Assembly (NCBI GenBank): GCA_902780865.1
Contig: CACZHC010000015.1
Span: 1 to 42,508, forward strand
Direction of reading: 5' to 3'
DNA from: an uncultured bacterium
GTDB lineage: Bacteria > Verrucomicrobiota > Kiritimatiellia > RFP12 > UBA1067
DNA: 42,508 nt
Part shown: one piece after another, positions 32,625 to 41,202 of the stretch
How positions within the stretch are numbered: the stretch's first letter is position 1
Layout: every line of letters begins with the position of its first letter
Position numbers and translations under genes: made by a program
Notes under the pieces: model-generated
What the model was told of the DNA's origin: nothing
What the model saw: only the letters and a program-made list of their open reading frames with translations
The model's database searches: none

Positions 32625-33458
32625 TTATTCCACCTCGCGGGTGAGCTTGAGAGGGAAGTCGGTAGTGACGCGGTCGGCGCCAACTGCCGCACACTCGTCC
32701 CATGTCGCCTTGTCCTGGCACATCCACAGGCAAACCGTCAGCCCCGCCTTGTGCGCCTTCTCCACCATCTCCTTGGTCGTGCCAACGCGCGGCGCGACGC
32801 TGCAGCAGCCGAGCTCCTTCGCCTTGGCAATGTGCGCGTCCTCAAGCGGACCGCCGACGATAAAACCAAGCGGCGCGTCGGGATCGACCTTGCGCATCGT
32901 CGCAAGCGTCTTCTCGTTGAAGCAAGTGAACGCATACGTCCCCGGCTTCATCAGCACCTTGGTCATGTCATTCAATCGGCGGCAGTAGTCCTCAAGAACG
33001 TATGGCGTATAGAATTCGCTCGGGCCGGCCTTCATCTCGATCTCAACGAAAATATCCTCGCGGCTACCCATCGCCATAAGCACTTCCGAAAGAGACGGCA
33101 CCTGCTCGGAAGACTTCTTGAGGCGCAGCTTGCAGAGATCAGAGAAAGTCGTGTCCTCTACGCGTCCCTTTCCGTTGGTGGTACGATCCAAGCTCTCGTC
33201 ATGCATCACCACGAGCACGCAGTCCTTTGTGTAGCGCACGTCGAGCTCAAACCCCTTTATCCCGCGCGAGCGGCACATCTTGAAACCGCCAAGGGCGTTG
33301 TCGTCGTATTCAAAACGCCCGCCGCGGTGCGCCTGGACGAGAGGGCCAGAGCCAGTCTTCAGCTTTGCGTTCGCCGGATACCTCGACGACGCGCATCCCG
33401 TCGCAAGAGCGGCGGCCATGAGCGCGCCGAAAACAAGTCTAACCGTTGCAGTCTTCAT
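32625..33458 (-). CDS. glycerophosphodiester phosphodiesterase family lipoprotein
   Basis: A 277-residue lipoprotein: signal peptide with lipobox LATGC (Cys 22), then a GDPD TIM barrel. Catalytic marks are QAHRGGRFEYDDN (the HRG..(E)N segment, with D in place of the usual E before N), GFELDVRYTKD, VVMHDESLDRTTNGKG and the late ADRVTTDFP. The family hydrolyses glycerophosphodiesters to glycerol 3-phosphate and an alcohol at the cell envelope. AGGAGGTG precedes the ATG. It starts 8 nt after the acyl carrier protein gene, at the end of the polysaccharide block, which hints at a glycerophosphate-decorated or lipid-linked surface polymer. Confidence 0.9.
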   Translation of the reverse strand: MKTATVRLVFGALMAAALATGCASSRYPANAKLKTGSGPLVQAHRGGRFEYDDNALGGFKMCRSRGIKGFELDVRYTKDCVLVVMHDESLDRTTNGKGRVEDTTFSDLCKLRLKKSSEQVPSLSEVLMAMGSREDIFVEIEMKAGPSEFYTPYVLEDYCRRLNDMTKVLMKPGTYAFTCFNEKTLATMRKVDPDAPLGFIVGGPLEDAHIAKAKELGCCSVAPRVGTTKEMVEKAHKAGLTVCLWMCQDKATWDECAAVGADRVTTDFPLKLTREVE

Positions 33459-33466
33459 AACACCTC

Positions 33467-33706
33467 CTATGAAATAAAATCGTTGAGCGTCATTAGCGAC
33501 GGAATCCTCTCGAGCGGATACTTGACGCCGAACTCGCGTTCAGTTTCCATCACAAGACGCAAATGGTTCACGCTGTCCCATCCCGGGATTGACTCGTACG
33601 CCGTCGTCTCGTCAATTTCGCCGCGCTCGACGCCGAAGATGCGCGCCGCAAGAGCGAAGAACTCCTCGCGCTTAGCAGAGCCAGAAAATATCGCAGCAGG
33701 ACTCAC
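33467..33706 (-). CDS. acyl carrier protein-like phosphopantetheine protein
   Basis: A 79-residue carrier protein: helix 1 with REEFFALAARIFGV, the attachment site GWDSVNHLRLV with Ser 45, and the acidic C-terminal helices. It should carry an acyl or aminoacyl group on 4'-phosphopantetheine. It is not near fatty acid synthesis genes but follows a glycosyltransferase, so a role in acylating a glycan or lipid carrier is inferred. The start is GTG, overlapping the glycosyltransferase stop (GTGA), with GGAGAG upstream. Confidence 0.85.
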   Translation of the reverse strand: MSPAAIFSGSAKREEFFALAARIFGVERGEIDETTAYESIPGWDSVNHLRLVMETEREFGVKYPLERIPSLMTLNDFIS

Positions 33707-35667
33707 TTACTCTCCACACCCTTGTCTTGCCTATTGTTCTGCTTGGGCAATGTCCCGCCAAACTTGCGATTTACATACGTCTGCATAATACGATCAGCGT
33801 CAACAGGGTCATAATGAACCAATTTATCGCGCTGTCCTGGCCAGGCACGAAAGCCGCCCTCAATTTCCGCCTTGCGCTCCCTCAAAGTAGGTGCCCCCAT
33901 GAAAATAGCAAGAATGTTTGCTACAATAGCAACAGGTATCGCAACGAGCATGAGCAGCCGAAAAGTCCGTTCAATACGTGTGCAGTGCACTATCTGAGCT
34001 ACCAAGTAGCACTCACAACAGAATATAGATATTGCAATTATCTCAAGCCGGTAGAAAAGGCCCGCCCCTGGCATCGAGCTTCGGCATAGGGCCCCCGCCG
34101 CAACAACAGAAAGAAGATACAGCAAAAACCAGAATACCGGATTATGGGCAAACTTCCGGAAGTTTAAAAGAATAACCACTATCAATCCGCACGAAATCGC
34201 ACCCAAAAGACGTGCTACAGGCGCTATTGGAGCGAGGTTCCCGAGAAGGCAAAGCGTAAAATCAGCCATGCCAATAAGTGTCCATTGCGAATACTCAACA
34301 TGAGCAACAGTCGCCGCATGGAATCCTTGCATGTACGGGACAACCACGACGATTGCAGATACCGCAACTGCGACAAGGCCACCAAAACCCTTCCCGTCCA
34401 AGAGCGCGGCAATAAGAAGCGCCGGCCACACTCCTATTCCAGACGCACTCGTCAAAGTTGCACATACAGCGAAGAAAATGGAAAGGGCTAAATACCGAAT
34501 GCTTGATCTACGAGCAAATGCCAACATCGAAGCAAGAGAGAAAAGCAACACTGCATGACTTTGTATCGACGTTAACGTCCAAAGTGTATTCTCGCAATTC
34601 CCCAAGTCTAGGAACAACCAGACAAAAGGAATAAAATACAACAGCAAACCCTTACGCAAAAACAAAACGCCTAGGGCAAATACATATCCAAGAAGGATTA
34701 TGTCGCCAAATACCGTGCATGCCAAGAAAGGGAAAAAACCTGGATATAGGTCAAATACCTCAAACACAAGCCGCGGAATGATCAACCGATGCTCATTATG
34801 AAAATCAGCAATATGACGCAACCGCTCAGGGAAGCCCCCGCCAAGATACATCAGTGTTGTTTGAAAATCGTCCCACCAAGGCGCATCCCATGCATAAAGC
34901 GCGACACAGGTGAAGAAAAGCACGACTGGAGCCACAAAAAGAGAAATGGTGACTATCGGTTTCCACGACTTAACAAATGCCCGCAAAAACCAATGCATAT
35001 AATTCGGCAACCACTTCCACAGCTTGAAGTTCGACTTGCCGGCAACGCGGTCGCGCCATGTTGTGGGAACCTCAACAATGCGCCGCCCAGCAAGATGAGC
35101 TTTGACAACAAGCTCAAGGCCAAGCTCGAATCCGCCGGTCGACTCAATCTTGACCTGGTCTAGAAACGACTTTCGATATAATTTGAAGCTGTTGGTTGGA
35201 TCATGCGTCGGCAACCGTGCAAACCAATGAAGAAGCCTCCCCGCCGTATGCGAGAGAAAGCCTTTGAACCTAGGCCCGCCAATTTGCCGCCCACCTTTCA
35301 TGTAACGAGAAGCACATACAATGTCGGCATCCTCCCTCTCCGCTGCAGCCACCATATCATTGACGACCTCCGGCGGATCGCAAAGATCTGCCATCGTTAC
35401 AACGACAAGCTCCCCCTTCGCGTCCTCAAGCCCAGTCTTTATGGCATTCAGCGCCCCACGCCCATACTTGTTTTTTACAAGACGGAACGGGATGCGCGTT
35501 TTGCCCTCGAGCTCACGGGCCGGCGCAAGGGTCGAGTCCTCATCACTGTCGTAGACAAGCCAAGTCTCGGCGTCGACAGTGGTCTTCGCATCAAGCTCAG
35601 CCAAAGTCGTCTTGATGTTGTCCCCTTCGTTATATACAGGGACTACTATAGTGACGCTCGCACTCAA
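33703..35667 (-). CDS. GT2 glycosyltransferase fused to a polytopic membrane domain
   Basis: A 654-residue protein. Residues 1 to about 235 are a GT2 domain of the polyprenyl-phosphate mannose/glucose synthase type (VTIVVPVYNEGDNI, LVYDSDEDST, MADLCDPPE, GRGALNAIKTG). From about residue 239 the rest is a membrane domain with about ten hydrophobic segments and an early extracytoplasmic WWDDFQTTLMYLGG...HNEHRLIIPR segment, which looks like a GT-C or flippase-type domain. The fusion would make and use, or flip, a lipid-linked sugar. The frame opens with TTG overlapping the epimerase stop (TTGA); no better start is nearby. The DNA is clearly AT-richer than the housekeeping genes around it. Confidence 0.8.
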   Translation of the reverse strand: MSASVTIVVPVYNEGDNIKTTLAELDAKTTVDAETWLVYDSDEDSTLAPARELEGKTRIPFRLVKNKYGRGALNAIKTGLEDAKGELVVVTMADLCDPPEVVNDMVAAAEREDADIVCASRYMKGGRQIGGPRFKGFLSHTAGRLLHWFARLPTHDPTNSFKLYRKSFLDQVKIESTGGFELGLELVVKAHLAGRRIVEVPTTWRDRVAGKSNFKLWKWLPNYMHWFLRAFVKSWKPIVTISLFVAPVVLFFTCVALYAWDAPWWDDFQTTLMYLGGGFPERLRHIADFHNEHRLIIPRLVFEVFDLYPGFFPFLACTVFGDIILLGYVFALGVLFLRKGLLLYFIPFVWLFLDLGNCENTLWTLTSIQSHAVLLFSLASMLAFARRSSIRYLALSIFFAVCATLTSASGIGVWPALLIAALLDGKGFGGLVAVAVSAIVVVVPYMQGFHAATVAHVEYSQWTLIGMADFTLCLLGNLAPIAPVARLLGAISCGLIVVILLNFRKFAHNPVFWFLLYLLSVVAAGALCRSSMPGAGLFYRLEIIAISIFCCECYLVAQIVHCTRIERTFRLLMLVAIPVAIVANILAIFMGAPTLRERKAEIEGGFRAWPGQRDKLVHYDPVDADRIMQTYVNRKFGGTLPKQNNRQDKGVESK

Positions 35668-36686
35668 ATTCCGCCAATCCTGATCTGCTCCTCGATCCAG
35701 GGAATGACCTCATCGAGGATCTGATCCAACGAAGTGTCCGCCTTGAAGCCAAGCAGCCGCTCGGCCTTATCAACGCAAGGAACACGCTTCTGGACGTCAT
35801 ACTTGAATGGCTCGTCGCTCGTGTATGCAAACTTCTTCGCTCCCTTGTGGTAGCGATTCCAGATGTTTTCGGCCAGCTCCAACACTGTAGTCGAGACAGG
35901 CGTCGAGAGATTGAAGTCCTCGTTGACGGCCTCTGACTTTTCGATGCATAGACGGATGCCACGCGCGAGATCTCCGCCATAGGTATAATGACGCACCTGG
36001 TTGCCAGCTCCTAATATGTGGAGAGGATCCTGGCCCTTGTAGACCTTCTGCACAAGGTCCGGCACGACATGGCTCATGGCAAGCTTTACGTTGCCGCTCT
36101 CAATCTCCTTGTCGCAGAGCGCCCGTTTCTCGCCGGTGCCAACGCAGTTGAACGGACGGATCACGGTATAAGGCAGCTGGTACTGCTCCCACGCACCTTG
36201 CGCAAAGTATTCGCACGCTAGCTTCTGGAAGCCGTAAGTACTTGAGGGCGGCGGGCACTTGCGTGCCTCTGTCTCTGGCGTCGGGTAGATATCGGTGTTC
36301 TCGAAGACCATTGACGAGGAAAGCACGTTGATCTTCTTCAGCTTCGCGTTCCGCTTGGCCCAGATCGCCGCGTCAAAGGTCGCCGCCGCGATCCGCTCGT
36401 TCTCGGCAAGCAAGTCATAGGCGAATGTGTGGAAGTAGGAAATGCCACCGATCATCGCCGCCGCGCCAAGCACCTGGTCGCAGTCCTTGATAAGCGACTT
36501 CATGAGGTCCAAATCCTTCACGTCACCACGCGTGAAGTGGTAGTTCGGATGGTTGTCGTAGCTCTTCTTTACAGGCCCATATTTCGAAAAGTTATCGATG
36601 CCGACAACTTCATGCCCAGCCTTGAGAAGCTCCTCTACGAGATATCCGCAGATGAATCCGGCAGAACCAGTGACCAGTATCTTCAT
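35664..36686 (-). CDS. NAD-dependent sugar-nucleotide epimerase/dehydratase
   Basis: A 340-residue extended short-chain dehydrogenase. It starts MKILVTGSAGFICGYLVEEL; the third glycine of the usual GxxGxxG is replaced by Cys, with a Gly one residue later. Further marks are the catalytic STYGFQKLACE (YxxxK near 150), LSSSMVFEN and VIRPFNCVGTGE. It probably epimerises or dehydrates a UDP-sugar; the exact reaction cannot be told. GGAGG at the end of the dehydrogenase gene serves as its ribosome binding site. It works next to the UDP-sugar dehydrogenase in making precursors for a surface polysaccharide. Confidence 0.88.
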   Translation of the reverse strand: MKILVTGSAGFICGYLVEELLKAGHEVVGIDNFSKYGPVKKSYDNHPNYHFTRGDVKDLDLMKSLIKDCDQVLGAAAMIGGISYFHTFAYDLLAENERIAAATFDAAIWAKRNAKLKKINVLSSSMVFENTDIYPTPETEARKCPPPSSTYGFQKLACEYFAQGAWEQYQLPYTVIRPFNCVGTGEKRALCDKEIESGNVKLAMSHVVPDLVQKVYKGQDPLHILGAGNQVRHYTYGGDLARGIRLCIEKSEAVNEDFNLSTPVSTTVLELAENIWNRYHKGAKKFAYTSDEPFKYDVQKRVPCVDKAERLLGFKADTSLDQILDEVIPWIEEQIRIGGI

Positions 36687-36688
36687 TT

Positions 36689-37849
36689 TTACCTCCAGCA
36701 GCCCCAGCAGTCGACAAAGGGCTTCTTAACCTTGAGTTTACGATAAGCGGAATGTGGAACGCCGAGAATGACGCCGTCGGCCTCCTTCATGAATTTCTTG
36801 AGCGGCATCGTGCCGGAAACAAACTCGTCAGTAACGAGCACCTCGGCCATCTTCATCTCAAGGAGCTTCTTAACTTTGAAAGAAAGAGACTCGCGGATAT
36901 CGTCGTTATCTGCCTTGAATGCAAGGCCCATAATGCCAATCGTCTTGCCCTTGAGAGATCCCATCTTGGCCTCAAGCTGCGAAACGAGGAAGTTAGGCAA
37001 ACCTTCGTTAACGAGCATCGCGGAGTGCCCAAGGAAGAACTCGTTGCTATGGAACGCAGAGAGCTGCATCGTATCCTTGAAGAGGCATGGACCAGCAGCG
37101 AGTCCTGCGCGGGCAAAATGCTTGGCCCGTGGATAGTCGTCCTTCATGGCCTCAAGGATGCGATAGAAGTCAAGACCCTGCTTCTCGACCATCATGTAAA
37201 ACTGGTTGGCGATGGCGAACTCAAGGTAACGCCAGGCGTTTGTCATAAGCTTCGCAAGCTCGGCTTCCTCCGGCTTGATGCGGATGATCTTAGGCGCAAT
37301 TGAGGCGAAGAGCGCGGCAGCAGCGTTCTCTGCCTTCTTGTTTACGCCAGAGACAAGCTGCGGAAGGTTGAAGATTTCCTCAATACCCTTCCCTTGCACG
37401 ATGCGCTCGGGACAAAACGCAAGATTGGCCGCGCCCAGTTTCGCCTTGAGTCTTTCCTCGACAATCCGTGTGACTCCGGGGAATATCGTTGACCTCAAGA
37501 TGACAAGCTGCCGCTTGTTGAGGAGCGGAAGATAGGCGTCAAGCACCTTGACGACATCGTGTATCTTCGGATTGAGATGCTCGTCGACAGGAGTTCCGGT
37601 GACGAAGACGACGACATCTTGTTTCTTTACGACCGAAACGTCTGACGTCGCATGCAGGTTCTTCCCCACATGCGCCTTTAGCAACGCATCGGCTCCTTCT
37701 TCCTTGAAAGGCAATCGCCCGGCGCTAATTGCTTCCACCGCCCTGGGGTTGACGTCGACGAGCGTGACATCCTTCCCTTTTGAGGCAAACGCAAGGCCTA
37801 GAGGTATTCCCACGTGACCACAGCCACCAATTATGCAGACTTTATTCAC
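36689..37849 (-). CDS. UDP-glucose/UDP-ManNAc-type 6-dehydrogenase
   Basis: A 386-residue NAD-dependent dehydrogenase that oxidises the C6 of a UDP-sugar to a uronic acid. Visible marks: VCIIGGCGHVGIPLGLAFA (Rossmann), FVTGTPVDEH, LRSTIFPGVTR, FCPERIVQGKG, ELAKLMTNAWRYLEFAIANQF, the catalytic-Cys loop GPCLFKDT (Cys near 254) and the C-terminal GLAFKADNDDIRESLSF. FCPERIVQGKG resembles the WecC (UDP-ManNAc) branch more than Ugd. The start is GTG with AGGAAAGGG upstream, 33 nt after the LamG-like gene. Confidence 0.9.
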   Translation of the reverse strand: MNKVCIIGGCGHVGIPLGLAFASKGKDVTLVDVNPRAVEAISAGRLPFKEEGADALLKAHVGKNLHATSDVSVVKKQDVVVFVTGTPVDEHLNPKIHDVVKVLDAYLPLLNKRQLVILRSTIFPGVTRIVEERLKAKLGAANLAFCPERIVQGKGIEEIFNLPQLVSGVNKKAENAAAALFASIAPKIIRIKPEEAELAKLMTNAWRYLEFAIANQFYMMVEKQGLDFYRILEAMKDDYPRAKHFARAGLAAGPCLFKDTMQLSAFHSNEFFLGHSAMLVNEGLPNFLVSQLEAKMGSLKGKTIGIMGLAFKADNDDIRESLSFKVKKLLEMKMAEVLVTDEFVSGTMPLKKFMKEADGVILGVPHSAYRKLKVKKPFVDCWGCWR

Positions 37850-37882
37850 GAAAAACCCTTTCCTGAAAAAATTACTCCACCA

Positions 37883-39535
37883 TTATTCGCCAAGGTTCTC
37901 GCCGTCGAAAACAAATTCTCCGCAATAACCCTTGAAGCCGTCATTATCTTTGGGCATGCAGACAAACACCCTGTACTCGAGCTTGTCATCCATCACCGGG
38001 ATCAGCACCGCAGAAGACTTATATGCCTTCCCGCCAGCGGTGCAGGTAACATCCACTACGCCCTTGTCGCGAATTTCAAATTTAAACACGCAATCATCTT
38101 CGGAGACACGGCAGGTCTTTCCGTCCAGACGCAACGCAACTTCCCCCCATTCGGGGTTGCTCTCCCACTCACAAGTCCACGCCGAGAAATCTGCGCACTT
38201 GACACCATCCGGCGTAATCTCCAAGTCGAGGTTGCGACTCTCACTGCCACAAGAGGACAAGACTTTCATCCTGCACTTTTCTCCCTTTTCGTCATACGAA
38301 GAGAATCCTCCGGCGCGCATGGTCCAGACATTGTCAACCGTCTTCCAACGTCCGGCGAGGATTCCGTCTTCCCCTATAACAAACAGCGCCGTGCCGTTCT
38401 TGCCTCCACCTGCGAACACTCCACTCGTCCAGCCCGGAAGGTTGCCGACAGTCGTCTTTTTGCGAATCGTCGTCGTCTGCCCCTTTCGGCTAATGCGCAT
38501 CACAATGTCAAAGACACCGCCCTTGGACGGAATTCCCGTAAAACAACGCTTCTTAGCATCAAACACAACCCCTGGAGGAAGACCTGACACCTCAATTGTC
38601 GCATCACGGGCATCCGGAAGCGCGTCCTGCGAAAGAGGCATGCCGACAAACCACCGTTCATCCCCCGAAGCCGCTCTCACAAGCCTCTTCGCCGCAGCGA
38701 CATCCGGTCCATCGCTTAACTTGAGGACTCGCTTTTCGGCAGCGGGCTTCGCAGCCAGGCCATCCCCGTTCTCATCCTGCCATATGCGCAACTCATCAAC
38801 CGCATAGTCACAATGGTTCTGCCCTTGCTCGTGGAACTCGCGCGCAAGGAACAGCATGCACGGCTGGGACATTGCCTTGCGAAACTTCTCAACTGCTTCT
38901 GCGTCAACATGCGAGTGTTCGAAATCCCCATTGATGGCAAGGATTTGTTCCCCATCGACAAAGACACGCGCCAAGTCGCGTCCGCCTTGCAACCCTGCGA
39001 GGTTCCACTGTATCAAATAATGGTGCCATCCCTTTGGGTCACTGTTTGGGAAGCAGGTCTTGTAGCTTATCCTCCAGCTAAAGCCCGGGAGGGAAGTGAT
39101 CCATCCCAAGTGATTCATTCGGAAATACCATCCGCTCTTTGCAACACCGTTATTCGCGTTAATCTCGAAGGCCATAACCATTTGGTTCGTGGTAGCGGAG
39201 TCAAACACGCTAAAAAACGTTGGGTCACCTGCATCACGGTACCAGTCGCGCGGATTGTCAATGCGAGCATGAAATTCTATTGCCCCTCGCTCGACAGGAA
39301 GCCCCTTGGGCAGAGGGAAGCCAACGCAACCGCTGCCTTGTTTCACTTGAAGAGCCTGCCCTTTCACTCCGTCGCAAAATGCAACTTGACGAGCGACAAC
39401 GGCAGGGTCGCCCACCTCGGGTCGCGACAGGGAACCATCCGAATCGAACGAGCATTGCAACACTGGCCTCCCGCCGCCAAAGAGCAACACAGGAATCATA
39501 CATATTCCGACTTGAATCAAAACGGATTGTTTCAT
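37883..39535 (-). CDS. secreted LamG-like/putative Ig domain protein
   Basis: A 550-residue protein with a hydrophobic N-terminus (MKQSVLIQVGICMIPVLLF). Residues of about 30-240 form a LamG/concanavalin-like sandwich (LQCSFDSDGSL, IEFHARI, GWHHYLIQWNL, ARVFVDGEQ, YAVDELRIWQDENGD). Residues of about 285-345 resemble a He_PIG-type Ig domain (VSGLPPGVVFDAKKRCFTGIP). The C-terminal 200 residues are beta-rich and unassigned. The ATG at 39535 has GGGGAGGTG upstream and overlaps the stop of the YfhO-like gene (ATGA); upstream in-frame ATGs fall inside that gene. Probably binds glycans at the surface; no catalytic motif seen. Confidence 0.75.
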   Translation of the reverse strand: MKQSVLIQVGICMIPVLLFGGGRPVLQCSFDSDGSLSRPEVGDPAVVARQVAFCDGVKGQALQVKQGSGCVGFPLPKGLPVERGAIEFHARIDNPRDWYRDAGDPTFFSVFDSATTNQMVMAFEINANNGVAKSGWYFRMNHLGWITSLPGFSWRISYKTCFPNSDPKGWHHYLIQWNLAGLQGGRDLARVFVDGEQILAINGDFEHSHVDAEAVEKFRKAMSQPCMLFLAREFHEQGQNHCDYAVDELRIWQDENGDGLAAKPAAEKRVLKLSDGPDVAAAKRLVRAASGDERWFVGMPLSQDALPDARDATIEVSGLPPGVVFDAKKRCFTGIPSKGGVFDIVMRISRKGQTTTIRKKTTVGNLPGWTSGVFAGGGKNGTALFVIGEDGILAGRWKTVDNVWTMRAGGFSSYDEKGEKCRMKVLSSCGSESRNLDLEITPDGVKCADFSAWTCEWESNPEWGEVALRLDGKTCRVSEDDCVFKFEIRDKGVVDVTCTAGGKAYKSSAVLIPVMDDKLEYRVFVCMPKDNDGFKGYCGEFVFDGENLGE

Positions 39536-41202
39536 TCTGCACCTCCCCGACTTGACTTTATAGACACACCTATAGTGATAATGGCAGAAAACACCGAAAC
39601 CAGTCCGAGGCAAAACGGCATGGTCTTGACAGGTTCGGGCTTTAGCGGCCTGGTGGGTTCCAAAACCTGCACAAGCAAGGCATCGTTTCCTCCAATCCAA
39701 TTTGCCACGGAAACAACATATCCCCCTCTAACCAATTCCGCCAACTGAGGCTGCATAAACTGTTGCCGAGACAGGACCGCCAGGCGAGAAGAACACCTTT
39801 TGAGAATCGCTCTTGAATAGTCAATCGGCGCACAGTACAAATGGGCAATGTAGGCAAGGTTGAACGCGCCAACCAAAACGATGCCTGCAACGACAATCCG
39901 AGAGAACTTCATCCTATGCAAAAGACAAAGGGCACGCTCTATTCCAAAGCCGGCAAGAACAGCAATGCAAAATTCCGTGAGATGATGCCATTTTACGGGC
40001 GCCCGCAAGTAGTCACCGAACGGCATTGCATAGACAAGTCGATAGACTGGCTCGCAATAACGCCCCAAGGAGAAAAGCCAGAAGAGGACTGCCGCGACAA
40101 CAAAAAAGACAAGCGTCGTACGATTATCGAAAAATACAAGCCGCTCCTTGTCGTTAGACGCACACCGCATGTCAGACTTCCAAGAAACAATCGCCATGAC
40201 GATGCCAAGAAGTGCCAGCAGGCAAGTGACCAACCCAACATAGAGCGAATGCTGGCGGTAGTTGCCAGCGGTAGCGCCATATGGACGACCCAAAGCGCCA
40301 GTATATGGCTTGACGCCCGTGCCCAGCTGCCGTCCTATTGAGAGCGTCAGAGGACAGCTTGTGTCACCATTGATACGTGGAACAAAGAACTCCAATGTCT
40401 CTTTAGGTGGAAGCGACCAGTTTGTTGCGAATATCCACCGTGCATCGGCATCTTCTTTGCCATCGCCAACCGAAGGAGCGCTTTTTGATTTTTCTATCTG
40501 TTCGTCTCGACTCGAAAGGTCCTTGGCAAAAGCAGAATATAGACTTGGTGCGGAAACTGCAAGAAAAACCACCGCAGCTACGAGAACACCTTTCATGGGG
40601 AAAGCGCGACTCTGCACAAAGAGAAACACTGCATATCCAGCTAAAAAGACCGCAAACAAAAGCCAGACATCAGGAGCATAGAAGCTAGCCCATGCTTCGG
40701 CAAGGCCAAGCAATGCCCAATAGCGGAACCCAAGCCCCTTAATGGCACGATCAAGAAGACCGAAAGCGAACACACCATAGCTCATCCACACAAACCAGTT
40801 GCCATGCCCCGCAGAATACAGCGTCAGTCCATATCCAGAAAACGCGAACAGGAGGCCAGCGCCATACGAGGAAATGGGCGAAAGACCACGCCCATGCAAA
40901 AACCAAGCCATTGCCAGCGCACCGAAATACGAAGAAACGACATATCGCAGTTGACAGCAAGTCAACGGAGATCCAATTAGTCCGGACCAAAGCACATCAA
41001 ATGGATGCGCTTTGCCCGTAGTCGCAAACATGTTCCACCAGTTTAGGAGCGTGTCGCTATATGAATTAGGAAAGAAAATGTCGTTGTCTGGAGCGACAAA
41101 TCCCATGTTTGGGCCCCACGACCCCCAAAAGACAATAGCGGCGCACACGGCGAAGACCGCCGTGAACGCCGCGAACCATCCCCATTTAGGGCTCAGGCGC
41201 AT
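39532..41202 (-). CDS. YfhO-like polytopic membrane protein (probable GT-C-type glycosyltransferase)
   Basis: A 556-residue protein with about 12 hydrophobic segments. PDNDIFFPNSYSDTLLNWWNMF follows the first helix, then LLFAFSGYGLTLYSAGHGNW and FGDYLRAPVKWHHLTEFCIAVLAGFGIE, which resemble bacterial YfhO family proteins; YfhO in Bacillus helps glycosylate lipoteichoic acid. It probably moves a sugar from a lipid carrier onto an envelope polymer. The ATG directly abuts the TAA expected for the ancestral atpK frame. It starts the polysaccharide block and is coupled to the LamG-like gene. Confidence 0.7.
   Translation of the reverse strand: MRLSPKWGWFAAFTAVFAVCAAIVFWGSWGPNMGFVAPDNDIFFPNSYSDTLLNWWNMFATTGKAHPFDVLWSGLIGSPLTCCQLRYVVSSYFGALAMAWFLHGRGLSPISSYGAGLLFAFSGYGLTLYSAGHGNWFVWMSYGVFAFGLLDRAIKGLGFRYWALLGLAEAWASFYAPDVWLLFAVFLAGYAVFLFVQSRAFPMKGVLVAAVVFLAVSAPSLYSAFAKDLSSRDEQIEKSKSAPSVGDGKEDADARWIFATNWSLPPKETLEFFVPRINGDTSCPLTLSIGRQLGTGVKPYTGALGRPYGATAGNYRQHSLYVGLVTCLLALLGIVMAIVSWKSDMRCASNDKERLVFFDNRTTLVFFVVAAVLFWLFSLGRYCEPVYRLVYAMPFGDYLRAPVKWHHLTEFCIAVLAGFGIERALCLLHRMKFSRIVVAGIVLVGAFNLAYIAHLYCAPIDYSRAILKRCSSRLAVLSRQQFMQPQLAELVRGGYVVSVANWIGGNDALLVQVLEPTRPLKPEPVKTMPFCLGLVSVFSAIITIGVSIKSSRGGAE

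Noticed and set aside
32142-32733. Two minus-strand ORFs (32142-32462 and 32314-32733) in the intergenic element
   Set aside because: They are arginine-rich, have no domain, run through hairpins and inverted repeats, and the second enters the GDPD gene in another frame.
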